Shown: piece by piece, positions 32,501-44,167 of the stretch | Layout of the letters: every line of letters starts with the position of its first letter | Position numbering within the stretch: the stretch's first letter is position 1 | Source of the DNA: Antedon bifida | Taxonomy: Eukaryota > Echinodermata > Crinoidea > Comatulida > Antedonidae | DNA: 64,000 bases | NCBI GenBank assembly: GCA_963402885.1 | Contig: OY727098.1 | Location: forward strand, 22,802,717-22,866,716 | Reading direction: 5' to 3' | Position numbers and translations under genes: made by a program | Notes under the pieces: generated by a model | Seen by the model: the letters and a program-made list of their open reading frames with translations, nothing else | What the model was told of the DNA's origin: nothing | The model's database searches: none

Positions 32501-33424
32501 AGTTTAATGAATCTTGTTGCTCAAGGATCAAATCCAAAACTTCAAACCCGTCCACCATCTAGTATGATTAGTAGTAAGAGGGTTGGTAGTTCAAAGAGCA
32601 ATTCTGTTCAAGAGGAAAGACAAAGTCACAGTGCTTCACATCGACCTCAATTGTCTAAACCAGGTCAACTTCCACGAAGTGGATCTGCCATGAGAGATAG
32701 GGGAAAGGAGTTTGTATCAATATCACAACAGATAAGACTGCCTTCTGGTGTTTTACTGAAGAAGCAAAGAAGCTCTCCGGAATTAAAAATCTCTTCACCA
32801 GAAATTCATCATGACTTTTCTGGAGATGAACTTGATGATGCATCTATTGGGCAGCTGTCACATGTTAATAGTATGGGCAGTTTAGATTCTTTGATTGCTG
32901 CTAATGGAAATAATGACCAATCGGATCATGACCATCACAATTGCACATGTACAGTAGAAGCAAAAATGGCAGTATCTTCTGCCTTGTCCAGCACTCCACA
33001 TCAAACAGTGCCTTCCACAATCATCAATGTCAATTTACCGACAGTCCAGATGAGTGTAAGTGACTCAATGTCAGATTTGGATCTTTGTACATCTGGTGTT
33101 TCATTCCGAGATAATCATTCTCATCATCATATTATGGAGAAATCCATGGAAAAACTAAATAATGAGATGAAAACATCTGAAGAACATGTTGCTACATCCA
33201 AACTATTGGCAGATGAAACAAATGGCAGTGAAGTGGACATGATCATTAATCAGGTTGATGGGCTATCTTTATCTCCTGAAGCTTTCCAGAGTCAACAAGA
33301 AACACAAACTTTAGTAAAAAGACCACGTAGTGTGAAATTTCAGGATGAAGTAATTGTAAATACTCCAAACGTGCCAACCAATTCTCCAAGAGCTGAAGAA
33401 GTAGTCTCCAATTTCAGCTATTAG
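29509..33424 (+). CDS. Unrecognised 805-aa protein, 7 coding exons
   Basis: Exons: 29509-29586 (exon begins at 29467), 29929-30122, 30378-30550, 30875-31147, 31260-31410, 31739-31916, 32054-33424. All junctions are GT-AG and the 2418 nt stay in frame. I do not recognise the protein. The N-terminal third (MSAERSLLTLDYVHLKGKQY...; RRAQ/KNQR-like basic helices; FRDIDIRKVANELRQSW) is lysine/arginine-rich and looks folded. The large last exon is Ser-rich, low-complexity, with acidic patches (NDDDVDSLASEDYQEI) and two His clusters. RSVKF at about residues 774-778, near the C-terminus, fits the RVxF docking motif for protein phosphatase 1. No signal peptide or membrane segment is seen. The start is the first in-frame ATG of its exon; a stop lies in frame just before that exon, but upstream exons are possible. 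Codon use resembles the neighbours, so it looks like a genuine host gene. Confidence 0.85.
30570..30745 (+). mobile_element. tRNA-derived SINE in an intron
   Basis: A pol III A box (TAGCTTGGTGGTTAACATG) is followed about 35 bp later by a B box (GAGGGTTCAATCC), the tRNA-like head of a SINE, then an unrelated body of about 100 bp. It sits in sense orientation in the third intron of the 805-aa gene. The body family is not one I can name. Confidence 0.75.
31435..31602. mobile_element. MITE, TACAGTAGAACCCC family, copy 3
   Basis: Left AACATAGAACCCCTCCTTTGGG; right end AATAGTGGTTCTACTGTA. The right end matches those of the copies at 7071-7235 and (inverted) 4055. It lies in an intron of the 805-aa gene. 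Confidence 0.7.
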
Positions 33425-34290
33425 TCGTAGATTCACAATGACTGGTATATTTTGATTAACTTTGCAGTACAGTGTATGATGGTGATGTTTCCCACTTTAA
33501 ATGCCTACTAGACTGATAGACTATACAGCTTCTATACTCCATGCAAAGCTTCTAGATAACAGGGTTCTCTTCTCAAGTTGGGTTTTAAAATGTTTTCATC
33601 TACCTTTAAATTTTGTATACAAAGTTAAAATAAGTATACAATAATTGTGTTTAGTTCAACAATGCTTTTTTTTTGCTTTCAATTATTTTAATTAAATTAT
33701 TACCAAGTTGTAGTCTTCCATCTTTAACTAAAAAAGGTTTATATTCCAGAAAATAGCTTTTAATTTTGTAATACTGCAGTTAATGATAACTTCCATTTTG
33801 TAAGTTGCAAATAATTTATGTAAAGTGAACTTCATATAGCATTAATGTGCCTATAAAATGTATTGTTTTTGCCATTTATGCTTTCAAGATTAAAGATACT
33901 GTTTTAAATATTTAAAAAACTAGAGCTATAGGAAAAAACAAATCGCACAAGTTTTTCTCCAATTTGTTATTGCTAGAGCCAAATCTGCCACTGAGTAATC
34001 ATTAAACTAGTGTCTATTTACACTGTCAAGAAAACACACAAGGCTATTTACCAGGCTACACTATTTCTGTGTCCTGGTTATGAACGTGGATCAACTACAC
34101 ACATTTTTGCTGGCAGTTGGAATGAGGTATTATTCATAATGTTTACCTTTTATTAGCCATTTATTTTTATAGTTACATTTTTATGTAAATATTTGTTTGT
34201 ATAGTTTTTGTTAATTTGTTTTTATGTTTTCAATATTTTAAACTTTGCCAAAGATATTTTAGAATGTAGAATTCTAACAGTTTAAATAAA
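33425..34290 (+). other. Probable 3' UTR of the 805-aa gene
   Basis: AT-rich non-coding stretch after the stop. An AATAAA at 34285-34290 is a plausible poly(A) signal. No other gene is seen. Confidence 0.5.
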
Positions 34291-36369
34291 AACATGCAAA
34301 ATAATTGAATTTCTGCTTTTGATTATATTTCTTATAGTTTTAATTTTATGGTGTTTTAATATTTATAAATTGAAATTAAGAGAAACAATGCTATAATACT
34401 GTATATTTATCCAATAATTTTACAACTCTCAATTAAAACATTGAAAAAATTAAGCTTGATTCCCGGCCACATAATGCAACGCAAGGATATACGTACTGTA
34501 CACGCAACTGTAGTAAAAAACAAAACATTTTAAAAAGTAATGACAGTTATAACCAACAAAACAAGAACAAAGCATAGTCATCATGTCTACCATAAACATT
34601 TAATTTTACAACTTTTTAAAGGTATAAATTACAGTAACACATCACATATTGCTAATATTTTCAAAAGCATTTTTGGTATCGCCCTTAAAAATGGAACTAC
34701 TGTATTAGCCTGCACACATTCATCAAGTTTTGTCGCATCTCAAACCTAGCTTTCACATTGATACACAACATGAAATATTACTACAGATATAGACGAAAAT
34801 CATACAAACTACATTAAGTCACAAATTCAAGATTTTTCAGAGAACATTAACGTCATTTTAAATTTTAATTGGACGCGTTTGATACATAACACCACAGTTG
34901 CTAGAAAAATGTTTGTCCAAAGAATTTGATTATAGTATTTGTTTAAACAATTTCTTTTTGGTAGTCATGTCTTTCTCAAAATCATCAGGTACAGTAATAT
35001 GGTACTTTGGGTTTAGAATGAGCCATCAGAAATGAGTGTTTCTTTTAAATAATGACAATGTAGTGTGTCTGTGTAATGGCATAATGGAAACGAAATTAAG
35101 GCAAAGAGCTAAAATGAACCCTGTATGCGTTGTTATAGCATGGCTATGGAATACTTGCTTCAATATTGCATCACAAAGTATTTTTGGATAAGTTATATGC
35201 CAATATTAATATAATAATGCCGTATTACTATAATCTATCATAAGCAAATGTTAATAATTTGGAATGTTATATCTATTTACTTTTTGAAGTAGCACATAAA
35301 TATTTCTTCTTTTTAATAAAAATTATAAATATTTTTAAAATATTAAAATAGGATGTTTAAGAAAACTGATTACCATATAAAGTTAAAAATGTATAAAAAT
35401 GTAAACTTATATAAGTACCCAAAACTTTTAAAGTGTATGTTAAGAACATATTCACTGTTGTTTGAGTTGTATGGCAAGAATGTAATCTTTGCGTAGTTTT
35501 GCTCTTATAGAGTCGCAGTTAATTAAAATCAAAGCATCAAGTCAACATAATTGTTTAAAATACAATCTAGAAATTTTGAGCCATCAAATAAGTTACTTAG
35601 ACAAACTTTCCTCACTGGATTTGGTACAATAAATTGTAGCACAACATTGCCTGGAGCATGGGTTCTGGATATTATAGTTGCTATATTAATTGTTATACAC
35701 TATAATTGGAATAAGCTGCCATTCAGTAAACCTTCAATTAAAAGCACAAAGATATACCCTTTTCACATCTGCATAAATTATTTGATCTCCCAACTTATTA
35801 CACGTTTTCACACACGCATACGCGAACTTTGTGAAATCTCGGGAGGAAAGAATAGTTGCGCGCTATTTGATTACTATGATTGGTCAGTTTAATACCAGGG
35901 CAATACATTTGCACGCAGTAAGAACTTGGAACATCTAGGAACAAAAACAGGCATCTCATCAGAGATCCCGTGATTTCACAAGGTTCGTTACAAGTTGTTA
36001 CATTTTGCAGATGTGAAAAGGGGGAATAAAACATTGTATACCAGATGTTAGTAAAACTAATGTTTGACAGCAGGGATAACGTTTTTGCAACTCCAGTGTA
36101 ATAAAAATATAAAATACCAAATTTTGATGGTATGAATACAATTTCAGTAAGAACCAAAATATCAAACAATAAATTAAATAGATTAAATCAATTCCTGAAC
36201 ATTAAGATATTTTAAAGATGTAAGCATCACATTCCTTATTAAGTTATTTTAACACAACACAAATACATTAACTAAAAGCACATGGAACGCCAATCGGGAC
36301 AGAATAAAACGGTTGTTTAGAGACTACAGTACATCAAACTAGGCTTTCTAGTACACTTGGTCAGAAACA
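34291..36369. other. Convergent intergenic stretch with one MITE
   Basis: No exon is supportable. The right part should include the peroxiredoxin 3' UTR (minus strand). The only named element is the inverted-repeat element at 35756-36034. Confidence 0.5.
35756..36034. mobile_element. MITE, ACCCTTTTCACATCTGCA family, copy 1
   Basis: Left end TACCCTTTTCACATCTGCAT; right end TTTGCAGATGTGAAAAGGGG. Subterminal words GATCTCCCAACTTATTACAC, GTGAAAT and GTTACAAGTTGTTACAT also occur in the shorter copy at 45118-45278. About 279 bp. Confidence 0.75.
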
Positions 36370-39300
36370 TTATTGTTTCTTGAAGAAGTCTTTACTCTGA
36401 TTTACAGTTGGTTTTATTGTGTCATCACCTGGTCTCCAATTGGCTGGGCACACTGAAAACAAAGCAAATGTTGCAAGTTATGTAAACGAAGGGTTGTGGC
36501 TGGGCTATATTTGTAGCTATTATAATTTAATGAAACAGGTTAAGTAGATTCAACCTGTTAGTGGCGGTTTCATCGCTGTTGGTTGTCAACTGAATAAAAT
36601 AAATAAATAAATAAATATGTAATCTAATGAAACAGGTTAATTCTGTGCAAAATGTTGCTACACATTAGGTGTATTCTACTGGTCACTCCCAAACACCCTG
36701 CAGTTAGCTTCTCCCATTGCTCACATAAACAGTGAGATGTTTGAAGAGCTACATCTGCTGATTAACTCGAAACAGTTGAATATTGAATAAACAAATTTAA
36801 AGATTCATTCATTCATGAGATTCATTTGTGTATTGGTAAAATAAATGAGACAGTGGAAAATGCAAAGCAAGTCAATGTATAGTACCTTCACCATGCTCAT
36901 CTGTATACTGGAATGCCTTCACAAGCCGCAGTGTTTCATCAACTGATCTACCGACAGGGAGGTCATTAATGGTGATCTGACGCAGAATTCCTTTGTCATC
37001 AATGATAAATAAACCCCTACAAATATGAAGGATGTACAAATGTTAACAATAGAAGATAATCTTTATTGTTCATTAGTTTTTAAGGTGCCAATATACTTAA
37101 TATGCTTACATGCTTGTTGGAACTAAAAATGATAACTTATTCAAAGACTATAATGATAACATCTCTTATTCAAAGACTACTGCATGTTTTAAATACTCAA
37201 TTGTTCAATTATTGTGTATTTGAGATAGTAGTGGTTACCTGTAAAGATGGATTTAAAAAGCTCTGTCTTATTCAGAGACTACAATATTAAACATTCTTAT
37301 TCAAAGACTGTATGATATACTACGTGATTAACATTAACAACATAGTTGATATATTGATGCCTTCTAATCAACATACACATTCCTTGTATCTTTCTAATTA
37401 AATAAAACATAAATTTTAGATTCTGGCTTTGATGTAATTGTTAAACAGACTGTAAACTTGCATTGCATTGGATGTGTTCAAATGCGACAATATAGTTTTA
37501 TTTACATTAAGATAAAATCTTGTTATGCAAGGCTGCTGATTAAATGCAGGTGTAAGTAATTGGTCAAGAGATACTATTTATGGAAGAATTGTATCATTAG
37601 TCACAATGGATAGTAATTAGACCTCAGTTTTTTCAATGCTTAATTAAGACTACATGTCCGGTACTTAATGAATATAGCAATTATATCATTGAAATATATT
37701 AAATGTCAAAACATGTATTGTACTGTCAACACAACAACAACATATATTGTAATTTGAATTTCAGATGTGGCACTACCTAAAGTAGTTACTGTTCTTCATA
37801 GCTACTCCTCGCCATAGAAAATGTCATCTTTATCTGTTTAAGTCTTTAGACTCTCAGATTATGATTTTGATCATTATGTACATTAGAAACCTTCTGTTTA
37901 TTAATTAAGGGAAATAAATGATGGGAAATATATGTTTCAACACTATAGCCAACTCTACTAAGGGTCTATCATTGGATCTCGGACGTGTTGTTACCTTAAT
38001 ACGAGTGCTTCTGCATTTTTTTTTTTTTAAATAATGGTGAATTATATTAGAATTAGAATGAGCAAAATAGAATAAAGTAGAGAGAGGGTATAGCAAGGTG
38101 AAACGAGTGACCACATGGAAAAAGGATGAGCTGATTAAACTAGCAATGACCTGATTGTCATCACACACCCATTATTCTTACCTGAATGAAACACCATCAT
38201 CTTCAATGTACACACCATAGTCTTTGGCAATCTTACAGTTCTTATCAGCTAATAAAGGAATCTTCATCTTACCAAGTCCACCTTCTTTCCTTGGAGTATT
38301 GACCCTAATAAAACATCAAATTAAAAATGGGCATGGTTTTTGGACTGTACCATTTATGGAGAGGGGTGTTCAATGAATTTTTTATTTTCAAGTATATCTC
38401 GCTCTTCGATCATCGCATTTGTCGGTTTATCCAGGTAAGCTAGGCACAAAATAGACTAAATAACTGACAAAAGGTGATTTAAAGTAAAAATAAATTAGGA
38501 TAACATTCACTGGAATATTTAGACCTAGAACAGAAACAAGATGTTAAAAACATTAATATTGCTATGTTTATCTCTTTTTGGGAGTTAAATTTTAATGTTT
38601 AAAATCTGTCCTTACCATGCAAGATGACTAAAATGAGAATCACATGAACAAGCGATGACTTCACAATTAATGTCTTTAAACTCATTGACTCGATCACTGA
38701 AAGCAATCAGCTCTGTTGGACACACAAATGTACTGCAAATATCGATAAAAAATCATAAGAATCTAAGAAAACATTAAGTACAGTAGAATTCCTAAAGGAC
38801 GGTTTGTATTGAAAAATCCAAAAATAATTGTTTACTTCAAAACCGGTTTTGGAAAGAACATGTTACATTTTCGCAAAATAAACCAGTTATCTCATTTTAT
38901 GATCAATTGCGTTGTAATCTGCAGAGCTGATATACAGTACAGTAGCTTGACAATGGAAAATGGTTCAATTGGATCTTTGAAATCATTTTAAGATCAGTGG
39001 TTTTGAATTTTGTGGTTTTTTTGTTTGGATCTCAATAGGAACAGATCAATCAATCAATAAAACAGGTCTCTAAGATTATCTTTGACAAATTGAATAGACT
39101 TCATTTAAAAAAATATAAATTTTCAATATTGTTAAATGTCAGAAAGTCACCTAAACCCTTTAACTTGCACTTTTTAATAAGGTGAACAATCTTTTCTTTT
39201 TGTGATTGGGGTTTTTATTGATATACAGCCTCAGTAGGACGTAATTGCTGTCAAGGTTTTTAAATTTTTAAAAGAAGCTATAAATTAAAATTATTCCAGA

Positions 39301-42300
39301 ATATTCATTTTTAACATTCAATAAACACCTGTAACGTAATTTCCTGCTTATAGATGAACATCTGTGTAAATAAAATGTTAGAATAATCAAGACAATTAAC
39401 AATGAAAAATGTCAGTATGTGATCTTAATAACAAAAGGCATTAACACATTTTTCTACTAGAGAATATTTAATTTAAAATTATGAAGAGTTTCATAAAGAC
39501 TGAATATTTCATATTTTTCATTTTCATAATTTTACAGTCAAATTAGTAATGGAAAAAGATAAGGATTTACCCAATATACTACAGAACTTATGGAATGCAT
39601 CAGAGCAATTAAAAGTTTTCCACAATCTCTATGATTGCACCAATTCCATACCATATTGTGTGATAAACACATTATGTAGAGACGTTTAATCAATTTTATT
39701 CTATATTACATCGTGTCATTGTTTTGTATTAAATTCTAAGAAGGAAATGAATTTATTTTCAATAGAATCAGTTTGAAAATATCATTACAGTACTTCCTAT
39801 TCTAGTTTTTTTTAAATGAACTTTACAGTACTGTAGTAAATTTCAGTGAAGTTTAAAAATAACACAATAATTCAGTATAATTAAATGTATGAATCATATC
39901 AACTTATTTCTTCTATGAATTACAGACAAACAGGATACTATGTATATTTGTATTGCTTGCTTTATACAATGACTGGTGAAAATAAGGAAAGTTCCATTAT
40001 TGACAAATAACCACACTAATGAATTGCCACTGAAGACACTCATCCTTTCTTACCATAATACTGGGTAATTAGAAGATGTCTTGTTTTCTGGTTAGGCAAT
40101 TTAATTATTATTATTATTATATTCATATTTGGAATATTTCTATTTCATTATAACATACAGTAATATTAATTTGCCTCGTGAAAATAGAATTTCATCTTTC
40201 ACCTCATGAAATTATTTGTACCATTCCACTCATAAACATTCATTATTTTTACTATACACTATATAAAAAATAGTGAATGGCAATTTTATCTTTCAAATGT
40301 TTTTGGATATAAAAAACCAATAAATAATATTGATAAAAAATTTCCTTAAATACTCACTTCAATAATTACATTCTGTAGCTTTCATAAATAAGTATTTGAT
40401 TGTGGGGAAATTACAAGTTATTATTACGAGTGAAACTATTTATTAATGAGGATACATTATAACTAATAATAATCAATAACATTACATGTTTGTACTTTTA
40501 ACTAATGGAAATTGTATTGTACTGGACCCAGTAGGTAAATAGATCTTATTATTCATTGCGACCGCAGTGGGTATTAATTACTGTACACAGGGACCTCTGT
40601 TTATCCACCATTTCAATTCATACTCTATTATATTGGCAAAATAATAATTAAAACCACTTACCATTAGTGAATAATTAATAATCAAACAGCATGGTACTGT
40701 ATTAAAGTACCAGGCCCTAATAAAATGTTGAAACTAGATGTTTTCATATACAAATATTGGTGTAGAAAAGAAAACACTAAATTTGAACTATAGATTTCCT
40801 GTTAAAAACTAATTCATTTCAATAGGATAGAGAGTACACCAACGTACAATACATTTTTAATAAGAACACTCACCAGAAATTAAGAGTAAAATAAACAACT
40901 TGAGGCTGGATTAATTTGTTTTGAAGTATAATAAAATTTAAAAAACATTCATTAAATTTAGTATTCTTACAAAATATATTTTTAAAAAGGATCTTGCATA
41001 ATCTCACTGCGTAAATTAATATATATTATTAATATGCTATAGCAAATGAAAAAGAAGAAAATAGTCTGCATATATAAAGGTGTGTAGAACAGTTAATTTG
41101 AGGTAAATCTACGTCTTTCCTGTGCATTTCCTATATTTATAGTAAGTGTAATAATGCATAATAATGTAGGGATAATGACAGTTGTACTGTATAAGGTCAT
41201 GTCCTCTTATAATTTACTGTACACGTCTTTATTGTGTATTTATTTTATATTTATTTTAATTCTAAGAGTGTAGACTGCATAAAGAATACATTCAATCAAC
41301 TAATAAGTTGTTGGGTTATATTTTCATTAAATTTAATATTAACCTGTCAATCAAACTGTTATCATTGCGTACTCTATGTAGCATAATTATCAGAATGTAG
41401 AAAATAATACTTACAAGTCAAGTGGGTAGAAGAAAAAGACAAGATATTTTCCTGAAAATAGAAAAAAAAATGTAATGATACTAAATAATGTATTAATAAA
41501 TATTGCATGATTACTACTGTATCTATTGTGTAAAGATTTGACAGTAAATTTATGAATGGATCAAAAGTAGAACTTGTAAATCTTTGATAATAGTAATAAA
41601 TTATAATTAGTTTTACTGTAGTATGAAAATGATTTAATAACAGTTGACTGTGTACAGAAATTTATTTTCCTTTGTACTAAGTTTATGACCATACTGACTT
41701 AATTAGGACTGTTGACCAAATAATTATTATATATTGTCCACTTCCAAATTGAAATTTGCTTTATTAAAATTATTAAAATAATTAATATGATTTATTATAG
41801 TTGACTGTGTATAGAAACTTGTTTTATTTTTACTATAGTTTATGACCATACAAACTTAATTAGGACTGATTGTTTTGCTAATAATACTACCTACAGTACA
41901 TAACATACAGTACAGTAAACCAAATAAATATGTAGACCTCCAAGTTGAAGAACGGCTTTCTTATACAGTAACTCTAACTATTAGGTAATTTTATGAGCTT
42001 GATTAAATATGTATTCCTTAAAATGCAACATATTTCAGCTCTTTTCCAAACTTTTATACCATAATAAATGAAAAATAATAATGTCAAATATTACATTATA
42101 TTGAAATTAAACTTGGAAAACAAATAGTGAGCACTATAAATAATCATTTTTCCCATCTTTATTTTCATCATCTTAACTGTAAACGTCATCAGCAATTAGC
42201 CTAAGTGAAATGTTTGACCATGTTTGAGTAAAATCTTTATTATCATAGATCTCTAAATTGTGAGAATTAGATAAAGCAGATAAAATCAAGGACATAAGAG

Positions 42301-42919
42301 AAGCTTGTTAACAAAATGGATTGCAATTAAGTTTCTAGTTTCTAATTTCATTTTCTAAATGTAATCTTGGATTTAAAGTAGATTTATCCTTGAATCAAGG
42401 TAATTTATGCGAAAAAAAAAAGGTTTCATTTTTCATCAAATTTACTAACAAAGATACTGTGCACATAAGTTAATATAAAAATCGACTGGTTATTGGTATG
42501 TTGCTTTACTGTAGTAATAGTATGAAAATAATATCTTTAGAATCAATATTTGAAATTTTAAAGTAATATCGGGAAAAAAGTATGGATAGATAGTATACAA
42601 ATTGTTGTCAATTTGGGTTATAATCAGCCTTTGATTTAGTACAGTTACTGGCCTGAATAAATTAAAGTGTTAATATTATTGATGGGCAGTACAGTAATAT
42701 TGAATTCAGACCAAAAAAAATAAGATAAAAAAAGATAATCTTAAGAACAACCCTCAGCACCTAAGAAATTGTAAAAAGCAATTCTTATTATTTAGGTAAC
42801 AAAATAAAAAATTTACCTTTATATTTTGATAAATTAATTTCACTGAAATCTCCATTAACTACAGCAGTTCCACTGAAGTTGGGTGCTGGTTTGGTGATTT
42901 GGCATTTTCCTGATGACAT
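36370..42919 (-). CDS. PRDX: Typical 2-Cys peroxiredoxin (PRDX1/2 type), 6 coding exons
   Basis: Minus-strand exons: 42817-42919, 41415-41451, 38616-38732, 38182-38304, 36886-37016, 36370-36452; 594 nt, 197 aa, in frame. It reduces peroxides using thioredoxin, as an obligate homodimer that assembles into decamers, in the cytosol. Peroxidatic Cys51 is in FVCPTE and resolving Cys172 in VCPANW, the same numbering as human PRDX2. The GGLG motif of hyperoxidation-sensitive enzymes is present, but the C-terminal YF motif is FF (KDFFKKQ, residues 193-194). Start [15 protein letters not shown] is family-like. Just 5' of the ATG lies an acceptor, so a non-coding first exon is expected and a good donor is seen at 43568-43569. 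Introns are large (up to 2.7 kb) and AT-rich for so small a gene. Which of the PRDX1/PRDX2 vertebrate pair it corresponds to cannot be decided. Confidence 0.95.
37130..37312. repeat. Spaced repeats of CTTATTCAAAGACT
   Basis: Four copies of CTTATTCAAAGACT or CTTATTCAGAGACT near 37133, 37156, 37265 and 37293, in the peroxiredoxin intron upstream of exon 36886-37016. Spacing is irregular. Confidence 0.6.
38734..41414. other. Long AT-rich peroxiredoxin intron
   Basis: About 2.7 kb between the 37-nt exon and the exon with the peroxidatic cysteine. No coding exon or named transposon is supportable. A TACAGTAGAATTCCTAAAGG word near 38780 resembles one end of the TACAGTAGAACCCC MITE family but has no partner I can see. 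Confidence 0.5.
41640..41875. repeat. Direct duplication of about 75 bp in a peroxiredoxin intron
   Basis: GTTGACTGTGTACAGAAA ... TTTATGACCATAC ... ACTTAATTAGGACTG at 41642-41712 recurs in diverged form at 41800-41872, separated by about 87 bp. No coding content. Confidence 0.65.
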
Positions 42920-43569
42920 TTTGCAATTAGTGGTTATGCTTTAAAAAAAAATATGATTAAAAAAAATCATTTTACAGTCTTTACCAACCTTTAAAATAAA
43001 GGTTTCTACACTATATAGGATCACGCTAGCATGATATTTTATTTTTAAGTTTTTTTTTTAACCACATCCATGGTTAGGATGGGAATTCTTGCTTTTTTTA
43101 TGACCACAGTATGACTACTACTTTCTGTACAGTACATTGGTTCAATAACAATATTATATTACTTTGTGTTAAATAAAATTGCAGAGCACAATTTAAAATT
43201 GCACAATGATTTCCTTGGTCAATTTGAAATTGCGCCAGTTACTTGCACAAAATACTGCGCAAATCGCGCAATCAAGTAGATAATATAGGCCATACTACTA
43301 CACAGCGTAACCTCTCTCATCTCTCCCCAAAACATCATCCTCACTTACTGCTCCATCATGCAGTGTGGGCGATTACTTCTGTGTGTGTGGAGAGTACAGT
43401 GACCCGGTGTCGGCAAGCTGAAGGCCTACTAGGCCCTAGCTAGTCAGGCCTAGGCTAACTACTACTAGGCCTAGGCACTGCCATGCACATTTCTAAAAAT
43501 AGTTTTAGTCATGTCTTTAAATTAGTTTCATATAGGCCTAATAGATATTAAATAATGGTAAAAAACTTA

Positions 43570-44167
43570 CTTGTGAACGCCGGTGGTGTGGTGGTCGTGT
43601 GTTCCGCGAGGAGATTGATGAATTGTTGCTGCTGCAGGTTGGAATTAGTTGCCAGTAATGAATTCGAATTGCACCAAATATTAATATATAAATTGCTGAT
43701 TTTTTTTTTTTCAACGTACACATAGAGAGGGAGACATTTATCATGTGGATCGCGAAGAATCGGAATGGTGGCGTTTTCTCGCTGAATTTTTAAAATTAGT
43801 TGGTAGGCCTAGGCATTAATGTTCATTTATTTATTTATTTTATTTTTTTTCTATTGATACAAAGTGATTTATGTGGATTTCATCGGGTTAGTCTTATGCT
43901 AGGCTAGGCCTCTAGTAGGGCCTAGGCTATAGGCCTCTCTAGTAGGCCTAGCCTAGACTACTAGAGCCTAGGCCTAGCTAGAGCCTAAGCTAGTCGTCTC
44001 AGTCTCTCTCTGTTGTCTGAACTGGCTGGTCAGCAGCAGGGTATACAGCAGGGCTTGACGGTAGGCAAGTAGGGCCAGGCTATTTTATTTTTTTTATAGA
44101 AAACTAAGGTAAATAATATGTGATATAAAGCTACTCAATTAATATTAATTTTATTTTTTAGCAAAAG
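43570..44167. promoter_or_regulatory. Divergent promoter region, peroxiredoxin / RAD17
   Basis: On the minus strand a donor (GTAAGT after GCGTTCACAA) at 43568-43569 marks the end of a probable non-coding first exon of the peroxiredoxin gene starting somewhere below about 43780. On the plus strand the RAD17 ATG at 44168 follows an acceptor (TTTTTAG at 44160-44161), so a RAD17 5' UTR exon should lie at about 43.9-44.1 kb. The interval is rich in AGGCCTAG words at 43890-43990. Confidence 0.55.

Noticed and set aside
32364-32843. Minus-strand open frames inside the last exon of the 805-aa gene
   Set aside because: They mirror the real plus-strand coding frame and have no family similarity.
35551-36169. 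Open frames of 113 and 123 codons on both strands
   Set aside because: They fall across a non-coding inverted-repeat element and show no conserved motif.
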